Assembly (NCBI GenBank): GCA_937139155.1
Contig: CAKZPI010000013.1
Span: 62,001 to 126,000, forward strand
Reading direction: 5' to 3'
DNA from: an uncultured Flavobacteriales bacterium
Lineage (GTDB): Bacteria > Bacteroidota > Bacteroidia > Flavobacteriales > JBLHRE01
DNA length: 64,000 nt
The position numbers were made by a program, and so were the translations under genes. This document shows positions 63,080-64,000 of this stretch, piece after piece (position 1 is the first letter of the stretch; every line of letters starts with the position of its first letter). The notes beneath the pieces were generated by a model, which was not told the origin of the DNA, searched no databases, and was given only the letters and a program-made list of their open reading frames with translations.

Positions 63080-63720
63080 GCCTTTGCCAATCCTTTTTTC
63101 CGCTCTCGGCGGATGAAGTATGCAATGACTATGCTTCCTAGAATGCTCGGCCAGGTCCAGCGCCATAAGGTGGGCATAAAATCAAGGTTGGTAGCACTAA
63201 ATGCCGTCCAGGTTGCAATGTAAGCTCCCAGCATTCCACTTATGTGACGATAGATCCAATGCTTAGAATCGCTTGGCTTTTGAATCAATCCTTTAAGTCC
63301 TCCCAGTCCCGTAAATACAGTGATGCCCCCGAAGATCAAAGACAAAACCTGAAGGTTTCCATCTGAAAAGAAGATTCCGTAAAGAATAAGTCCGAGTCCA
63401 AAGCCTAGGTTGAGAAGGGTGATGGACCAATCGATCCAATGTGGTTTTTGGTTTTCATGAAGGCCTTTGGTGAAAATGGCTCGGTAGCCAGAGGAAACCA
63501 TGTATAGGGTAAAAACCCCAACGCTCAATAAGAAAAGATTGAATTTCAGCAAGGATAGGGCCAAGGCTGAGCATCCCACCCCCAGCATAGAATAGAAAAA
63601 GGTTTTCCCCCATTTCTTATGATTCGAAGAACCGGTTTTGAACATGAAAACCACTGGCACAATTAAGAGGGAGTAAAACCCAAGAATAATGTGGAAAATC
63701 AGAAGAGCTTGATAGAACAT
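63076..63720 (-). CDS. Multispanning membrane protein (DUF2306-like)
   Basis: 214 residues from MFYQALLIFHIILGF; a longer frame start is ruled out by the TAGGTTTG element at 63736-63743. About seven helices with HKKWGKTFFYSMLG, HWIYRHISGMLGAYIATWTAF and His in the first and last parts resemble the DUF2306 family of small membrane proteins. Function unknown. Convergent with the carbonic anhydrase gene. Confidence 0.7.
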   Translation of the reverse strand: MFYQALLIFHIILGFYSLLIVPVVFMFKTGSSNHKKWGKTFFYSMLGVGCSALALSLLKFNLFLLSVGVFTLYMVSSGYRAIFTKGLHENQKPHWIDWSITLLNLGFGLGLILYGIFFSDGNLQVLSLIFGGITVFTGLGGLKGLIQKPSDSKHWIYRHISGMLGAYIATWTAFSATNLDFMPTLWRWTWPSILGSIVIAYFIRRERKKGLAKA

Positions 63721-63735
63721 GAGATTTGTTTTTGG

Positions 63736-63743
63736 CAAACCTA
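63736..63743 (-). promoter_or_regulatory. -7 element of the DUF2306-like gene
   Basis: TAGGTTTG on the minus strand, 15 nt before the ATG at 63720, the same gap as for osmC and the CBS gene. Confidence 0.5.
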
Positions 63744-63823
63744 TCTCTTGGATCGCCCCAGGGAAAGGGGTTTGGGATGAAGAACAAAGGAAAGGGATGA
63801 AACCCAAGAATCAGGGATGCTTG

Positions 63824-64000
63824 TCAAGCTTGAATTCCATCCTTAACCGCCTGCACATTAACCCTTGAAACCGGAATGGGTTTGGAGGCCCCTTCCAGAA
63901 CCAAACTCAATCCCTGAGCATTTCCGGTAAAATGTTGAATTCTGTGAAGATTTACCGTGAAGGCCCGGTGCACCCGAATGATTTTAAGTCCTGCTGGAAT
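63824..64000 (-). CDS. LytTR-family regulator, C-terminal part (5' end outside window)
   Basis: 59 codons up to a TGA are visible. IIRVHRAFTVNLHRIQHF, then PIPVSRVNVQAVKDGI match the end of a LytTR DNA-binding domain. The rest of the protein, likely a response regulator or membrane-attached regulator, lies beyond the window. Confidence 0.8.
   Translation of the reverse strand: MPAGLKIIRVHRAFTVNLHRIQHFTGNAQGLSLVLEGASKPIPVSRVNVQAVKDGIQA

Overview
The window looks like chromosome of a free-living, Gram-negative member of the Bacteroidota, most likely Flavobacteriales. The evidence is: a gldM-free but type IX-associated gene set (a gliding-motility/type IX C-terminal sorting domain at 42174-43967 and a PorG-like protein), -7 promoter elements of the form TAnnTTTG, SusC-like TonB receptors with carboxypeptidase-like N domains, an HU-CCDC81/SPOR protein and an M56-TonB/BlaI pair. 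No plasmid, phage or insertion sequence was recognised. The genus cannot be named from the sequence alone.

Layout. 1-3400: the 5' part of a secreted M43 metalloprotease, then SDR, TrkA/KtrA and diacylglycerol kinase genes. 3440-10250: a compact envelope operon on the minus strand (CBS protein, nadK, porG, uppS, bamA, two Skp chaperones) ending in a clear terminator. 10295-12895: plus-strand pdxJ, alpha/beta hydrolase, M23 peptidase, osmC. 12892-18113: a tightly coupled five-gene minus-strand operon (symporter, acetyltransferase, M20 amidohydrolase, alanine racemase, Orr-type racemase) that reads like an uptake, deacylation and racemisation route for amino acids. 18215-22623: DUF554 protein, metallophosphoesterase and an ExbB/ExbD energy-transducing cluster. 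22682-30044: tRNA-Ser, asparaginase, TatD, dxs, trpS, plsC, gatC, fatty-acid hydroxylase, acetyltransferase.

30045-31110 is a gene-free island of nested 7-8 bp tandem repeats arranged in five copies of a larger composite unit. It lies at the 3' end of a tandem array of four paralogous lipoprotein serine proteases (31111-37707). The last of these has lost its catalytic His and Ser, and the copies are mosaics that suggest gene conversion.

37878-49000: two amidohydrolase-like genes, a type IX-secreted protein, a metal-handling trio (Cys-rich protein, TonB receptor, HMA protein), hflX and a cytochrome-b-like membrane protein. 49002-64000: GT9 glycosyltransferase, thioesterase, HU-CCDC81/SPOR protein, kdsB, a second TonB receptor, dprA, gdhA, the BlaI/M56-TonB pair divergent from an MbnP-like lipoprotein, polA, a gamma-class carbonic anhydrase, a membrane protein and the end of a LytTR regulator.

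Three observations deserve most attention: (1) the four-copy lipoprotein protease array with a dead copy, together with its flanking repeat island; (2) an exact 10-bp-periodic array of four alternating half-sites between blaI and the MbnP-like gene; (3) a recurrent placement of the -7 promoter element only 4-7 nt before start codons, which suggests many leaderless or nearly leaderless mRNAs and corrects several start sites.
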